A stretch of DNA of 64,000 bases from Lysobacteraceae bacterium PS02340 (GTDB taxonomy: Bacteria > Pseudomonadota > Gammaproteobacteria > Xanthomonadales > Xanthomonadaceae), in NCBI GenBank assembly GCA_029959605.1, contig JASCOC010000006.1, positions 1 to 64,000 on the forward strand. Direction: 5' to 3'. Positions 43,365-52,987 of this stretch are shown here, in pieces; within the stretch, counting starts at the first letter, position 1; each line of letters opens with the position of its first letter. The notes beneath the pieces were generated by a model. The model saw only the letters and a program-made list of their open reading frames with translations, made no database searches and was not told the origin of the DNA. The translations under genes and the position numbers were made by a program.

Positions 43365-44213
43365 TTACTTGAGCTGGCAGATGTCCAGCACGTGCATGTC
43401 GGTGTAATCGAGGTTCTCGCCGCCCATCGCCCAGATGAAGCAGTAGTTCGACGTGCCGGCGCCCATGTGGATCGACCACGGCGGCGAGACGACGGCCTCG
43501 TTGTTCTGCACCACGATGTGGCGCTGCGCGTGCGGCTCGCCCATGAAGTGGTAGACGCGATCCGCGTCGCCGAGATCGAAGTAGAAATAGACTTCGCTGC
43601 GCCGGTCGTGCAGATGCGGCGGCATCGTGTTCCAGACGCTGCCCGGCTTGAGGATCGTCAGGCCTAACAGCAGCTGCGAGGACTGGCAGGTGGCCGGCAC
43701 GATGTACTGGTAGATCGTGCGTTCGTTGCTGGTTTCCAAGGCGCCGCGCTCGAGCGGCACCGCGTCGGAGATCGAGATCTTCTTCGTCTCGAAGCGGGCG
43801 TGCGCGGGTGTCGAGGCGAGATAGAACTTCGCCGGCGCGGACGCATCGTCGGACGCGAACACGACCTCGGCGCTGCCCATCGGCACGTAGAGGCCATCCT
43901 TCGGCGCGAGTGCATACGCGGTGCCGTCGACGGTCACCGTACCGGCACCTGCACCGACATTGACGATGCCCAGCTCGCGACGCTCCAGGAACGGACGCCC
44001 GGCGGCGGACGCGGGTTCGGTCTGCGCCGGCAACGACAGCGGCCCTGCGACCGGCGATGCGCCACCGATGACGAATCGCTCGTAATGCGTGTAGCTCAAC
44101 CGGATCGCGTCGTCGACGAACAGGCCGTCGAGCAGATACAGATCGCGCAGCGCGTCGTTGTCGATGCCCTGCATCACACCGGGGTGGGTCGCGTGATAGG
44201 TCTTCTGGTACAT
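43365..44213 (-). CDS. kduI: 4-deoxy-L-threo-5-hexosulose-uronate ketol-isomerase KduI
   Basis: Zinc-dependent cupin-fold isomerase of 282 aa (E. coli 278 aa) that converts the unsaturated uronate from pectin lyases into 2,5-diketo-3-deoxygluconate. The metal site is visible in [15 protein letters not shown] (His, His, Glu) with a later His in [32 protein letters not shown] and GLYVPMG are also typical. GGAG precedes the ATG. First gene of the operon; a shared operator lies over its promoter (44294-44307). Confidence 0.95.
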   Translation of the reverse strand: MYQKTYHATHPGVMQGIDNDALRDLYLLDGLFVDDAIRLSYTHYERFVIGGASPVAGPLSLPAQTEPASAAGRPFLERRELGIVNVGAGAGTVTVDGTAYALAPKDGLYVPMGSAEVVFASDDASAPAKFYLASTPAHARFETKKISISDAVPLERGALETSNERTIYQYIVPATCQSSQLLLGLTILKPGSVWNTMPPHLHDRRSEVYFYFDLGDADRVYHFMGEPHAQRHIVVQNNEAVVSPPWSIHMGAGTSNYCFIWAMGGENLDYTDMHVLDICQLK

Positions 44214-44279
44214 GGCGGGCTCCGGACGGGACGGCGCACGGTCACCACGGCACGGCGCCGTGCGCTTGCGCGGACGGCC

Positions 44280-44308
44280 ATTCTATGATGTCCGGTAACC
44301 GGTGTCAT
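44280..44308 (-). promoter_or_regulatory. kduI promoter overlapping a regulon operator
   Basis: Reading the minus strand, ATGACA/TGACAC (44308-44302) as -35 and TAGAAT (44285-44280) as -10 are 16-17 bp apart. The operator TGACACCGGTTACC (44307-44294) covers the -35 and part of the spacer, which fits repression by a LacI-family protein. The same motif recurs at 47535, 47660 and 57575. Confidence 0.6.
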
Positions 44309-44383
44309 TCCGCGGCGCGGCATGGGTCCAGACTTCCATCGGCTGCCGAGCGATGGAGTAGCTCGGCGCGCTGTCTCTTTCCT

Positions 44384-44540
44384 GTCATTCCGGCGAAGGC
44401 CGGAATCCAGTGGCTTTAACCAAGGCCCCGGACGGCGCGCCCCACGCTGGACCGTCTCGGCCAGCCCTCGTGCGCATCCACAAGCACGCGTAACCGTTCA
44501 GTTGGTCAAAGTCGCTGGATTCCGGCCTTCGCCGGAATGA
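44384..44540. repeat. Inverted pair of REP-like palindromes
   Basis: Two units in inverted orientation: TTCCGGCGAAGGCCGGAA core at 44384-44410 and TTCCGGCCTTCGCCGGAA core at 44514-44540, with about 100 bp between them. Same family as 2647-2732. They fill most of the 510-bp gap between kduI and the LacI gene, in which no gene is seen. Confidence 0.75.
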
Positions 44541-44660
44541 GGGCGTTCAATTCCGGGTGGCTTCTAGCTCTGAACGCACGGCCTCAGCTCAGATACCTTG
44601 CACGAGGCTGTGGGCCGAACCGCAGCAAGAGGCCCTCAACCACCATCTGCTTCGCAGCCG

Positions 44661-44688
44661 GCCCTCCCCTTTCCCGGAGGGGAGGGGC
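44661..44688. repeat. GC-rich extragenic palindrome
   Basis: GCCCTCCCCT / AGGGGAGGGGC hairpin just past the LacI regulator stop; related to the units at 30355 and 30488. It could serve as the terminator of the regulator gene. Confidence 0.55.
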
Positions 44689-44723
44689 ACTGGCGTCTGC
44701 CGCCGTCGGCGGCAGACAGCGTC

Positions 44724-45776
44724 TTACTTCGGGGGCTGGCAGGAATCCCGCAGGATCAGATGCGGACGCACGCTGGCCAGTGGCCGGGGTCCGTCTTCGG
44801 GCTGGATCAGCATCGCCGCGGCGATGCGACCGGTGTCGCGGGTGTCGCGGCGGACCGACGTCAACGGCGGCCACAGGCGCGTCGCCAGCGGGCTGTCGTC
44901 GTAGCCGACCACCGACAGGTCGCGTGGCACGTTGATGCCGTCGCGCATCGCCACGCGGTAGACGCCGGCGGCCATCTCGTCGTTGCCGCAGAAGATCGCG
45001 GTCGGACGCTTCTTCGCCGACAGCAGCTTTTCCGCCGCGGCGACGCCGGATTCGAAGGTGTAACCGGCTTCGACGACGCGCGACTTCGGCAAGTCGATGC
45101 CGCGCTTCTGCAGCGCCGACAGGAAGCCGCCGGTGCGTTCGATCGACGAGCGGTAATCGCGCGGGCCGGTGATCAGGGCGATGTCGCGATGACCCAGCGA
45201 CTGCAGGTAATCGGCCACTTCCGCGGCGCCGTCGTGATCGTGCGTGACCACCATGCGCTCGGGCTTGTCCATCGACACGGCGGCAATGCGCACGTAACGC
45301 ACGCCGATCGAATCGAGCATCGCCGCCAGCGCCGGATCTTCCGACACGCGCGGCACCAGCATCACGCCGTGCAGTTTCTGCTGCTGCACGAAGCGGCGCA
45401 CGCCGTCGACGTAGTCGGGACTGCGGCTGTCGCAGGGATGCACCACCAGCTCGAAGCCCGATCCACGCAGCGAATCCAGCGCGCCGTACTGCATGTTGAC
45501 GATGAACTGCGCGGTGGGATTGTCGTAGACCATGCCGATCAGGAACGAGCGGCGGAACGCGAGTCCACGCGCCAGCGGATCGGGCGAGTAGCCGACCTCG
45601 CGCATCAGCGTCTCGACCTTCTCGCGCGTGTCCTGACGGACCAGCGGCGAGTGGTTGATGATCCGCGACACGGTCTTCTTCGACACACCTGCAAGCCGGG
45701 CGATGTCGTTGATCGTCGCCGGGCGTTTCAGGTCGGTCGGCACCGCTGCCTTCGGGGTCTTCTTCGCTGCGGGCAT
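44724..45776 (-). CDS. LacI-family transcriptional regulator of the pectin/xylose region
   Basis: Repressor of 350 aa. A Lys/Ala/Pro-rich N-terminal extension (1-17) precedes the LacI helix-turn-helix (TINDIARLAGVSKKTVSRIIN, in part, about 21-40) and hinge. The periplasmic-binding-protein-like effector domain follows, with GMVYDNPTAQFIVNMQYG, MLVPRVSEDP, TAIFCGNDEMAAGVYRVA and LSVVGYDDSPLATRLWPPLTSV. It lies between GH43 and the kduI operon. As the only regulator in the cluster it is the best candidate to bind the four shared operators. The effector is unknown; a pectin or xylose catabolite is likely. GGAAC precedes the ATG. Confidence 0.9.
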   Translation of the reverse strand: MPAAKKTPKAAVPTDLKRPATINDIARLAGVSKKTVSRIINHSPLVRQDTREKVETLMREVGYSPDPLARGLAFRRSFLIGMVYDNPTAQFIVNMQYGALDSLRGSGFELVVHPCDSRSPDYVDGVRRFVQQQKLHGVMLVPRVSEDPALAAMLDSIGVRYVRIAAVSMDKPERMVVTHDHDGAAEVADYLQSLGHRDIALITGPRDYRSSIERTGGFLSALQKRGIDLPKSRVVEAGYTFESGVAAAEKLLSAKKRPTAIFCGNDEMAAGVYRVAMRDGINVPRDLSVVGYDDSPLATRLWPPLTSVRRDTRDTGRIAAAMLIQPEDGPRPLASVRPHLILRDSCQPPK

Positions 45777-45871
45777 CGGTCGTTCCGTCCGTCGGGTTGT
45801 CGCGCGGTTTCCATTCTAGCGGCAGATCCCGGAGCGCCGCGTCGACGACGCTCCGGTGCAAAGAAGCCCGC

Positions 45872-47494
45872 TCAGTCGAGCGCGCGGTACTGGAAGTTCC
45901 GGAAATGCACCTTGCCGTCGCCGGCGGCGTAGATCGCCGGCTTCACCGCGAGGAAGCGGCCGGCCACATTGTGGTGATACCCCGAGATTTCCATCTGCAC
46001 CGGGTACTTGGTCCAGCGCTCGCCGTCGGTGCTGGTGTGGATGGTGACGATGTGCTGGTCGTTCCTGACCCGCATCCACAACTTTCCGCCGGTGGCGCTG
46101 GGCGCGATCTGGCTGGGCCGCTCTTCGCCATAGCGATGCATGATGAAGCGCTCGCCGTTGCTGCCCACGCCGACGTAGAGCTTGTCGCTGTAGAACAGCA
46201 GCGCCCCGCCCTGCGCGCCCGGCTCGATCTCCATTTCCACCTGGAATTCGTAGGATTTGTCGCCGGCGATCACCGTCAGCGGCGAACTGTCGCGCGGCTG
46301 CGTGCCCTTGCCCTGCAGCGTCAGCGTGCCGTCACCGAACCCCAGACGCGCGTATTCGGTCTGCGTCGGGTTGTAGAACGACCACTGCGCGCCCAGGGTG
46401 CTGCGGCTGAAATCGTCCGACAGCGCCATGCCGTGCTGGCCAACCGACTCGCCGGCGGGCTTGGCCAGTGGCTGGCCGAGATCGCCACCCTTGGCGACGA
46501 ACCAGCCGTCGTCGGTCCACTCGATCGGTTCGAGCAGCGCCTGGCGGCCGAGCGTCCAGTACCCGTTCTCGTAGCCGTGATAGATCATCCACCAGCGGTC
46601 GTCGGTGCCTTCGACGATCGTCGCGTGGCCCCGCGACCACCACGGCTCGCTGCGATCCACGGTGCGCACGATCGGGTTGTGCGGCGAGTTCTCCCACGGG
46701 CCGTGGATCGAACGCGAGCGCGCGGTGATCACCATGTGGCCGGTCGGCGGGCCGGCCGTACCGCCGACGGCGGTGGTCATGTAATACCAGCCGTCGCGGA
46801 AATTGATCTTCGGGCCCTCCTGCGCGTAAGCCTCGACATCCCACTCTTCGGGATACTGCCAGCCGTCGTAGACGTGCTTGGGCTCGCCGACGACGCGCAG
46901 GCCGTCATCGGACAGCTGCACGTAGGCGCCGCCACTGAGGAACAGATAGCGCTTGCCGTCCTCGCCGACCGCGTGGCCGGGATCGATGTAACGGCCGAGG
47001 CCGATGTCGACCGGCTCGCTCCACGGCCCCCTGATGTCGTCGGCCCAGACCACGTAATTGCTGCGCTCGCTGCCTTCGGTGCCGCCGGTGCGGGCGGGGA
47101 AGTAGATGTAGTAGCGCTCGCCGTGCTTGATGATGTCCGGCGCCCAGATCGAGCCGACGTTCTTCGTGATCGCATGCCCCAGCGGCTGCCAGTTCACCAG
47201 ATCGCGCGAATGCCACAGCGGCAGGCCGGGATAGGCATCGAACGAGGACAGCGTGAGGTAGTAGTCGTCGCCGTCCTTGAGCACCGACGGATCGGGGCGA
47301 TCGCCCGCGAACACCGGATTGAGGAAGGTGCCGTCACCGAGATCGGCCTGGCGCTGGTTCTCGATGCCGCGGGCCCAGGGAGACGATTCCGTCCCGCCAC
47401 TGGCGGGTGGCGCAGCGAATGCAGCCGTGGCGAACGACAGGCCGGCCACACAGCAGGCAGCGAGAACGGGGGCACGCAACATCGATCGCGACAT
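45872..47494 (-). CDS. Secreted glycoside hydrolase family 43 protein (beta-xylosidase/arabinofuranosidase type)
   Basis: Exported enzyme of 540 aa. The signal peptide is VLAACCVAGLSFATAAFA. The five-bladed GH43 catalytic domain (about 50-330) shows the general base in AGDRPDPSV (Asp68), the pKa-modulating Asp in RYIDPGHAV and the general acid Glu in AQEGPKI. A C-terminal beta-sandwich (about 370-540) resembles the DUF1349/GH43 accessory domain. ATG 47494 is chosen for its GGAG 7 nt upstream and because it starts a proper signal peptide. The upstream region holds an operator. Substrate: xylan or arabinan side chains, by family only. Confidence 0.85.
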   Translation of the reverse strand: MSRSMLRAPVLAACCVAGLSFATAAFAAPPASGGTESSPWARGIENQRQADLGDGTFLNPVFAGDRPDPSVLKDGDDYYLTLSSFDAYPGLPLWHSRDLVNWQPLGHAITKNVGSIWAPDIIKHGERYYIYFPARTGGTEGSERSNYVVWADDIRGPWSEPVDIGLGRYIDPGHAVGEDGKRYLFLSGGAYVQLSDDGLRVVGEPKHVYDGWQYPEEWDVEAYAQEGPKINFRDGWYYMTTAVGGTAGPPTGHMVITARSRSIHGPWENSPHNPIVRTVDRSEPWWSRGHATIVEGTDDRWWMIYHGYENGYWTLGRQALLEPIEWTDDGWFVAKGGDLGQPLAKPAGESVGQHGMALSDDFSRSTLGAQWSFYNPTQTEYARLGFGDGTLTLQGKGTQPRDSSPLTVIAGDKSYEFQVEMEIEPGAQGGALLFYSDKLYVGVGSNGERFIMHRYGEERPSQIAPSATGGKLWMRVRNDQHIVTIHTSTDGERWTKYPVQMEISGYHHNVAGRFLAVKPAIYAAGDGKVHFRNFQYRALD

Positions 47495-47534
47495 CAGCAA
47501 CTCCAGACGGAAACGGCAGGTGCATCCAGTCGGA

Positions 47535-47549
47535 TGACACCGATAGTCA
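47535..47549 (-). promoter_or_regulatory. Regulon operator upstream of GH43
   Basis: TGACACCGATAGTCA, preceded by GA, 41 bp before the GH43 ATG. On the minus strand TTGACT (47550-47545), a good -35, overlaps the operator. The first nine bases equal those of the other three sites. Confidence 0.55.
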
Positions 47550-47659
47550 ACCGACCCTAACAGACGCATCCCGATCCATCATTTTGCGTCGCAGCAAGGC
47601 TTTTACGGACCGCGCCGCTACAGTCGCAACGATCCGAGCCGCCGTGGTCCGCGCCAGAA

Positions 47660-47674
47660 TGACACCGATAGCCA
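47660..47674 (+). promoter_or_regulatory. Regulon operator upstream of xylB
   Basis: TGACACCGATAGCCA, 31 bp before the xylB start. It shares ATGACACCGATAG with the GH43 site. A half-site GGTGTCA follows at 47697-47703, only 2 nt before the start codon, so the regulator could block initiation or elongation. Confidence 0.55.
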
Positions 47675-47705
47675 GCCAGTTCCGCGTGCGTCAGCAGGTG
47701 TCATC

Positions 47706-49199
47706 GTGACGATCGTCGCCGGCATCGATGCCGGCACGCAGAGCGTCAAGCTGCTGGTCTACGACACTGGCCGCCGCCACGTGGTCGCCGCCGCCAGCGC
47801 GGCATTGGCGTTGATCGAACGCGACGATGGCACCCGCGAACAGCAGGCCGACTGGTGGACGACGGCGATCGCCGACTGCTTCGCGCAGATCGCGCCCGAC
47901 ATCCGGCAGCGCATCCGTGCGCTCGGTGTGTCCGGGCAGCAGCACGGCTTCGTGCCGGTGGATGCGGCGGGCGCGGTCGTCGCGCCGGTCAAGCTGTGGT
48001 GCGACACCAGCACGCAGGCCGAATGCGATGCGATCATGACGGCGGTCGGTGGCGAGGCCGCCTGCATCGCCGCGGCCGGCAACCCGATCCTCGCCGGCTA
48101 CACCGCCTCGAAACTCGCCTGGACGCGCACGCACCGGCCCGATGCCTGGCGCGCGATGCGCACCGTGTTGCTGCCGCACGACTATCTCAACTTCTGGCTG
48201 ACCGGCGAGCGTTTCATGGAAGCCGGCGATGCCTCGGGCACCGGCTGGCTGGACGTGCGCACGCGGCGCTGGTCGCCCGAACTGCTCGCGGCGATCGATC
48301 CCGACCGTGACCTGACGCTGTGCCTGCCGGCGCTGCTCGACGCGGACGCCAGCGTGCCGATCCGCGCGACGACGGCCGAATCGCTGGGCCTGTCGCCGGA
48401 CGTGCGCGTGTCGATCGGTGGCGGCGACAACATGATGGCGGCGATCGGTACCGGCAATGTCGTGCCCGGACGTCTGACGATGAGCCTTGGCACCTCGGGC
48501 ACGCTGTTCGCGCATGCCGCGCAGCCGGTGGTCGACGACGCTGCGCGCTGGGCCGCGTTCTGCGCCTCGGCCGATGGCTGGCTGCCGCTGATCTGCACGA
48601 TGAACTGCACCGTCGCCACCGAGACCATCGGCCGGCTGCTGGGCCTGTCCACGGCGGCGCGCGAAGCCCTGCTGGCCGACACGTCGCCCGGCGCCAACGG
48701 CCTGCTGCTGTTGCCGTTCTTCAACGGCGAGCGCACGCCGAATCTGCCGGCCGGCCGCGGCTGCCTGCATGGCATGACGCCGTCGAACATGACGCCCGCA
48801 CACCTGGTGCGCGCAGCGATGGAAGGCGCGACCTGCAGCCTGCGCAGCGGCTTTGATGCATTCCTCGATGCAGGCCTGCGTTTCGACACCCTGCTGCTCA
48901 CCGGCGGCGGCAGCCGCAGCGCGGCCTGGCGGCAGATGGCCGCGGACATGCTCGACCTGCCGGTCTCGGTGCCCATACAACCCGAAGGCGCCGCGTTCGG
49001 CGCCGCGCTGCAGGCGCTGTGGGCGTTGCAGCGCCATGCGGGCGACCGGGCTCCGCTGGTCGACGTCGTCGATGCACACGTGCAACTCGACGACGCGGCC
49101 GCCGCGCAGCCCGATGCCGCCAGCGTCGACGCCTACCGCACGCAGTACCGCGCCTTCGAGCGCCATCTCGACGCGATCGCCCCGCTCTACCGCGCCTGA
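47706..49199 (+). CDS. xylB: Xylulokinase
   Basis: FGGY-family kinase of 497 aa that phosphorylates D-xylulose to xylulose 5-phosphate with ATP. The N-terminal domain has [32 protein letters not shown] and the substrate-contacting [11 protein letters not shown]. The C-terminal domain has [22 protein letters not shown] and [18 protein letters not shown]. The gene starts with GTG at 47706. First gene of xylB-xylA-transporter-mgs-like. Operator 31 bp upstream. Confidence 0.94.
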   Translation: MTIVAGIDAGTQSVKLLVYDTGRRHVVAAASAALALIERDDGTREQQADWWTTAIADCFAQIAPDIRQRIRALGVSGQQHGFVPVDAAGAVVAPVKLWCDTSTQAECDAIMTAVGGEAACIAAAGNPILAGYTASKLAWTRTHRPDAWRAMRTVLLPHDYLNFWLTGERFMEAGDASGTGWLDVRTRRWSPELLAAIDPDRDLTLCLPALLDADASVPIRATTAESLGLSPDVRVSIGGGDNMMAAIGTGNVVPGRLTMSLGTSGTLFAHAAQPVVDDAARWAAFCASADGWLPLICTMNCTVATETIGRLLGLSTAAREALLADTSPGANGLLLLPFFNGERTPNLPAGRGCLHGMTPSNMTPAHLVRAAMEGATCSLRSGFDAFLDAGLRFDTLLLTGGGSRSAAWRQMAADMLDLPVSVPIQPEGAAFGAALQALWALQRHAGDRAPLVDVVDAHVQLDDAAAAQPDAASVDAYRTQYRAFERHLDAIAPLYRA

Positions 49200-49234
49200 T
49201 CGCACGCCCCCACGACCGACCACGGAATCCCGAC

Positions 49235-50578
49235 ATGTCCACCCAGGTTTTCACCGGCGACACCACGTTCTTTCCCGGCATCGAGCGCATCGCGTTCGAA
49301 GGCCCGGACTCCGACAATCCGCTGGCGTTCAAGGTCTACGACGCGAACAGGACGATCGGCGACCGCACGATGGCCGAGCACCTGCGGTTCGCCGCGTGCT
49401 ACTGGCACAGCTTCTGCGGCAACGGCGCCGATCCTTTCGGCCCAGGCTCGCGCGCGTATCCGTGGGATGCCGGCACCGGCACGGCGCTACACAAGGCCGA
49501 AGCGCGTCTGGATGCGGCGTTCGAATTCTTCACTAAGCTCGGCGTGCCGTACTGGTGCTTCCACGACGTCGACCTGTCGCCGGATGCCGACGACATCGGC
49601 GCCTACGAACAGAATCTCAAGCACATGGTCGCGCTGGCCAAGCAGCGCCAGCAGGCCACCGGCATGCAGCTGCTGTGGGGCACAGCGAATCTGTTCTCGC
49701 ATCCGCGTTACATGAACGGTGCGTCGACCAACCCGGACTTCGCCGTCGTCGCGCGCGCCGCGGTGCAGGTCAAGGCGGCGCTGGATGCGACGGTGGAACT
49801 CGGCGGCGCGAACTACGTGTTCTGGGGCGGCCGCGAGGGCTACGCCAGCCTGCACAACACGCAGATGAAGCGCGAGCAGGACCACATGGCGCGCTTCCTG
49901 ACCGCAGCGCGCGATTACGGGCGTAGCATCGGCTTCAAGGGGACCTTCCTCATCGAGCCCAAGCCGATGGAACCGATGAAGCACCAGTACGATTTCGACA
50001 GCGCGACCTGCGTCGGCTTCCTGCGCGCGCACGGCCTGGACCAGGACTTCAAACTCAACATCGAGGCCAACCACGCCACGCTGTCGGGCCACAGCTTCGA
50101 ACACGATCTGCAGGTCGCCAGCGACGCGGGCATGCTCGGCAGCATCGACGCCAACCGCGGCAATCCGCAGAACGGCTGGGACACCGACCAGTTCCCGAGC
50201 GACCTTTACGACACCGTCGGCGCGATGCTGGTCGTGTTGCGCCAGGGCGGCCTCGCGCCGGGTGGTCTGAACTTCGATGCCAAAGTGCGCCGCGAATCCA
50301 CCGACGCAGAAGATCTGTTCGCCGCGCACATCGGCGGCATGGACGCGTTCGCGCGCGGCCTCGAGGTCGCGCACGCCCTGCTCGAAACCTCGCCAATGGA
50401 AGACTGGCGCCGCGCGCGCTACGCGAGCTTCGACGACGGCGACGGCCAGGCCTTCGCACGCGGCGAGCGCTCGCTGACCGACCTGCACGCGATCGCGAGC
50501 AGAAGCGGCGAGCCGCAGCAGCGCAGTGGCCGCCAGGAACTCTACGAAAACCTGATCAACCAGTACCTGCGTCGCTGA
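49235..50578 (+). CDS. xylA: Xylose isomerase
   Basis: Metal-dependent D-xylose/D-xylulose isomerase of 447 aa, class II (long) type. Visible signatures: [10 protein letters not shown] with catalytic His/Asp, [30 protein letters not shown] with metal-binding Glu/Lys, [18 protein letters not shown], and [20 protein letters not shown]. The ATG lies 35 nt after xylB; the longer open frame into xylB is a shadow. Followed by the transporter gene after 33 nt. Confidence 0.96.
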   Translation: MSTQVFTGDTTFFPGIERIAFEGPDSDNPLAFKVYDANRTIGDRTMAEHLRFAACYWHSFCGNGADPFGPGSRAYPWDAGTGTALHKAEARLDAAFEFFTKLGVPYWCFHDVDLSPDADDIGAYEQNLKHMVALAKQRQQATGMQLLWGTANLFSHPRYMNGASTNPDFAVVARAAVQVKAALDATVELGGANYVFWGGREGYASLHNTQMKREQDHMARFLTAARDYGRSIGFKGTFLIEPKPMEPMKHQYDFDSATCVGFLRAHGLDQDFKLNIEANHATLSGHSFEHDLQVASDAGMLGSIDANRGNPQNGWDTDQFPSDLYDTVGAMLVVLRQGGLAPGGLNFDAKVRRESTDAEDLFAAHIGGMDAFARGLEVAHALLETSPMEDWRRARYASFDDGDGQAFARGERSLTDLHAIASRSGEPQQRSGRQELYENLINQYLRR

Positions 50579-50611
50579 TCGCGACGGTCCACTTCCCGGA
50601 GAAGACGCGGC

Positions 50612-52018
50612 ATGAGCACATCCCACGCGGGCGAGAACACGCGCCTGATCATCCTGATCAGTTGCGTCGCCACGATCGGCGGCTTCCTGTTCGGTTTCGA
50701 CAGCGGCGTCATCAACGGCACCCAGGACGGGCTGCATGCCGCGTTCCAGTCCGGCGAGTGGATGCACGGCTTCGAGATCGCATCGATGCTGATCGGGTGT
50801 GCGATCGGTGCGTTCTTCGCCGGGCGCCTGGCCGATCGCTGGGGCCGGCGCAGCGTCCTGCTGATCGCCGCGGTGCTGTTCCTGCTGTCCTCGCTGGGTT
50901 CGGGTGCGGCCACGGGCTCGGTGATGTTCATCATCGCGCGCGTGCTCGGCGGCTTCGCCGTCGGCGCGGCCAGCGTGATGTCGCCGGCCTATATCGCCGA
51001 AGTCGCGCCGGCCCGCTATCGCGGCCGGCTGGCCACGGTGCAGCAGATCGCGATCATCTCCGGCCTGTTCGCGGCCTTTCTCAGCAACTATCTGCTCGCG
51101 CGTGCGGCGGGTGCGTCGACCGAGGCGCTGTGGATGGGCATGCCCGCCTGGCGCTGGATGTTCTGGATGATGGCGATTCCGTCGGTCGCGTTTCTTGTGC
51201 TGCTGCTGGTGATCCCCGAAAGCCCGCGCTACCTGGTGGTCAAGCGCCGCCGCGATGAAGCGCTGGCGGTGCTGACGCGTCTGTTCGGCACGTCGCAGGC
51301 GCAGCGCACGCTGGGCGAGATCGAAGGCTCGCTGGCCACCGAGCAGCACCGTCCGCGGCTCTCGGATCTGGTCAGCCGCACGACCGGCAAGCTGCGTCCG
51401 ATCGTGTGGGTGGCGATCGGCCTGGCGACGTTCCAGCAGCTGGTCGGCATCAACGTGGTGTTCTATTACGGCGCCGTGCTGTGGCAGGCGGTGGGTTTCT
51501 CCGAGAACGACGCACTGCTGATCAACGTGCTGTCCGGCGCGCTGAGTATCGGCGCCTGCATCGTCGCGCTACTGCTGATCGACCGCATCGGGCGCAAGCC
51601 ACTGCTGTGGGTGGGCTCGGTCGGCATGGCCGTGTCGCTCGCGCTGGTGACCTGGGCCTTCGCCACCGGCTCGCTGGTCGATGGGCAACTGCGCCTGCCC
51701 GGCCACATGGGCACGGTCGCGCTGGTGGCGGCGAACGTCTACGTGGTGTTCTTCAACATGTCCTGGGGCCCGGTGATGTGGGTCATGCTCGGCGAGATGT
51801 TCCCTAACCAGATCCGCGGCTCGGGCCTCGCGGTCGCCGGCGCCGCGCAGTGGACGTCGAACTTCGCGATCACGATGACGTTCCCGGTGCTGCTGGCCGG
51901 CATCGGTCTGGCCGGCACCTACGCCATCTACATGGTCGCCGCGATCGTCTCGGTGTTCTTCGTGCTGCGCTACGTGCACGAGACCAAGGGCCGCGCGCTC
52001 GAACAGATGGAGGGCTGA
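50612..52018 (+). CDS. Sugar porter, MFS family (XylE-like D-xylose:H+ symporter)
   Basis: Inner-membrane transporter of 468 aa with 12 helices. Sugar-porter motifs are complete: GFLFGFDSGVINGT (helix 1), GRLADRWGRRSVLL (loop 2-3), PESPRYLVVKRRRDEA (after helix 6), QQLVGINVVFYYG (helix 7, substrate-binding QQ), DRIGRKPLLWVG and the C-terminal ETKGRALEQMEG. Position between xylA and the last operon gene indicates xylose, though other sugars are possible. GGAGAAG precedes the ATG. Its stop overlaps the next ATG. Confidence 0.9.
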   Translation: MSTSHAGENTRLIILISCVATIGGFLFGFDSGVINGTQDGLHAAFQSGEWMHGFEIASMLIGCAIGAFFAGRLADRWGRRSVLLIAAVLFLLSSLGSGAATGSVMFIIARVLGGFAVGAASVMSPAYIAEVAPARYRGRLATVQQIAIISGLFAAFLSNYLLARAAGASTEALWMGMPAWRWMFWMMAIPSVAFLVLLLVIPESPRYLVVKRRRDEALAVLTRLFGTSQAQRTLGEIEGSLATEQHRPRLSDLVSRTTGKLRPIVWVAIGLATFQQLVGINVVFYYGAVLWQAVGFSENDALLINVLSGALSIGACIVALLLIDRIGRKPLLWVGSVGMAVSLALVTWAFATGSLVDGQLRLPGHMGTVALVAANVYVVFFNMSWGPVMWVMLGEMFPNQIRGSGLAVAGAAQWTSNFAITMTFPVLLAGIGLAGTYAIYMVAAIVSVFFVLRYVHETKGRALEQMEG

Positions 52019-52890
52019 TGCGCCTGGGGCTGGCCGCGAACCGGCTGCACCACGCGCGCCCGGATGCCGCGCTGTTCCGGTGGCTGCACGCCAGCGGCGC
52101 CGGCATCCGCGCACTCGACATCGGCCTGCATGCCGTGGGCCGCACCTTCGACGCGATCGTCGAACGCGATGCACTCGCTGGCCACGCCGGCCTGCGGCGC
52201 TATCCCTACGGCCGCGAAGGCGGCCTGATGACCTTGGTCGCCGAGATCGTCGGTTTAGGCCCGGAGCGCACGCTCGACGGCGTGGTCTATCTGATCGATC
52301 CGGTCGATCCGTCATCGATCTTTCCCGAAGCCGTGGCACTGAAACGCCAGTGCGTGATCCAGGGCAAGCCGTTCCTGTCGACCGTGGCCTCGGCGCGCGA
52401 TTTCATCGAGAGCGAGCGCCTGCATGCAGGGTTCGCCGCCGATCCCGGTGCCGACGATCTGCACGCTTTCGAACGCCAGACCGTCGCCCTGATCGCCCAC
52501 GACGCGATGAAGCCGCGGATGCTGGAGTTTGCCGAACGCCATTTCGACCTGCTCTCCCGCTTCGCCGGCCGCGTCGCGACCGGCACCACGGGGCAGCTGC
52601 TCAACGATCTCGCCTGGCGACTCGGTTGGCCCGTCGACCAGCCGTGGACGCAACGCTTCCAGAGCGGCCCGCTCGGCGGCGACGCCCAGATCGCCGATCT
52701 GGTGTTGTCGGGCCGCTGCCAGCGCGCCGTGTTCTTCGAGGATCCCCACGTCGCGCGTCAGCACGAGGCGGATATCCAGTTGCTGGAACGGGCAGTGACG
52801 ACGGTGACGGATACGGTGGCGTGTCTAACGTCACCGGCGGTGGCGGATCGGTGGGCGATGGCGGCGCGGATGCGGGTGGGAATGGGGTAG
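52018..52890 (+). CDS. Tandem-domain methylglyoxal-synthase-like protein
   Basis: Cytoplasmic protein of 290 aa with two MgsA-like domains, whereas E. coli MgsA has one (152 aa). The C-terminal domain (about 154-285) keeps all catalytic positions known in E. coli MgsA: His161 (AHD, for His19), TGTTG at 188-192, Asp222 in SGPLGGD (Asp71), Asp242 in FFEDP (Asp91), His249 (His98) and Asp252 (Asp101). The N-terminal domain (1-135) has lost most of these (AAN, GREGG) but keeps LIDPVDPSS and GKPFLSTVASARDFI. Last gene of the xyl operon, overlapping the transporter stop. It would make methylglyoxal from DHAP, or act on another phosphosugar (inference). Confidence 0.8.
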   Translation: MRLGLAANRLHHARPDAALFRWLHASGAGIRALDIGLHAVGRTFDAIVERDALAGHAGLRRYPYGREGGLMTLVAEIVGLGPERTLDGVVYLIDPVDPSSIFPEAVALKRQCVIQGKPFLSTVASARDFIESERLHAGFAADPGADDLHAFERQTVALIAHDAMKPRMLEFAERHFDLLSRFAGRVATGTTGQLLNDLAWRLGWPVDQPWTQRFQSGPLGGDAQIADLVLSGRCQRAVFFEDPHVARQHEADIQLLERAVTTVTDTVACLTSPAVADRWAMAARMRVGMG

Positions 52891-52987
52891 TAAGGGTTCG
52901 CCGGCCACTATGGCTCTTTCCGCAGCAGTTGCAGCGGCGCTGACATTTCGCTCGGCCTGCTCCTGCCTTCGCTTGGCTTCAAACGCC

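Noticed and set aside
47495-47569. Extended N-terminus for the GH43 protein
   Set aside because: It would put 25 Cys/Arg-rich residues before the signal peptide and run through the operator; ATG 47494 has a ribosome binding site.
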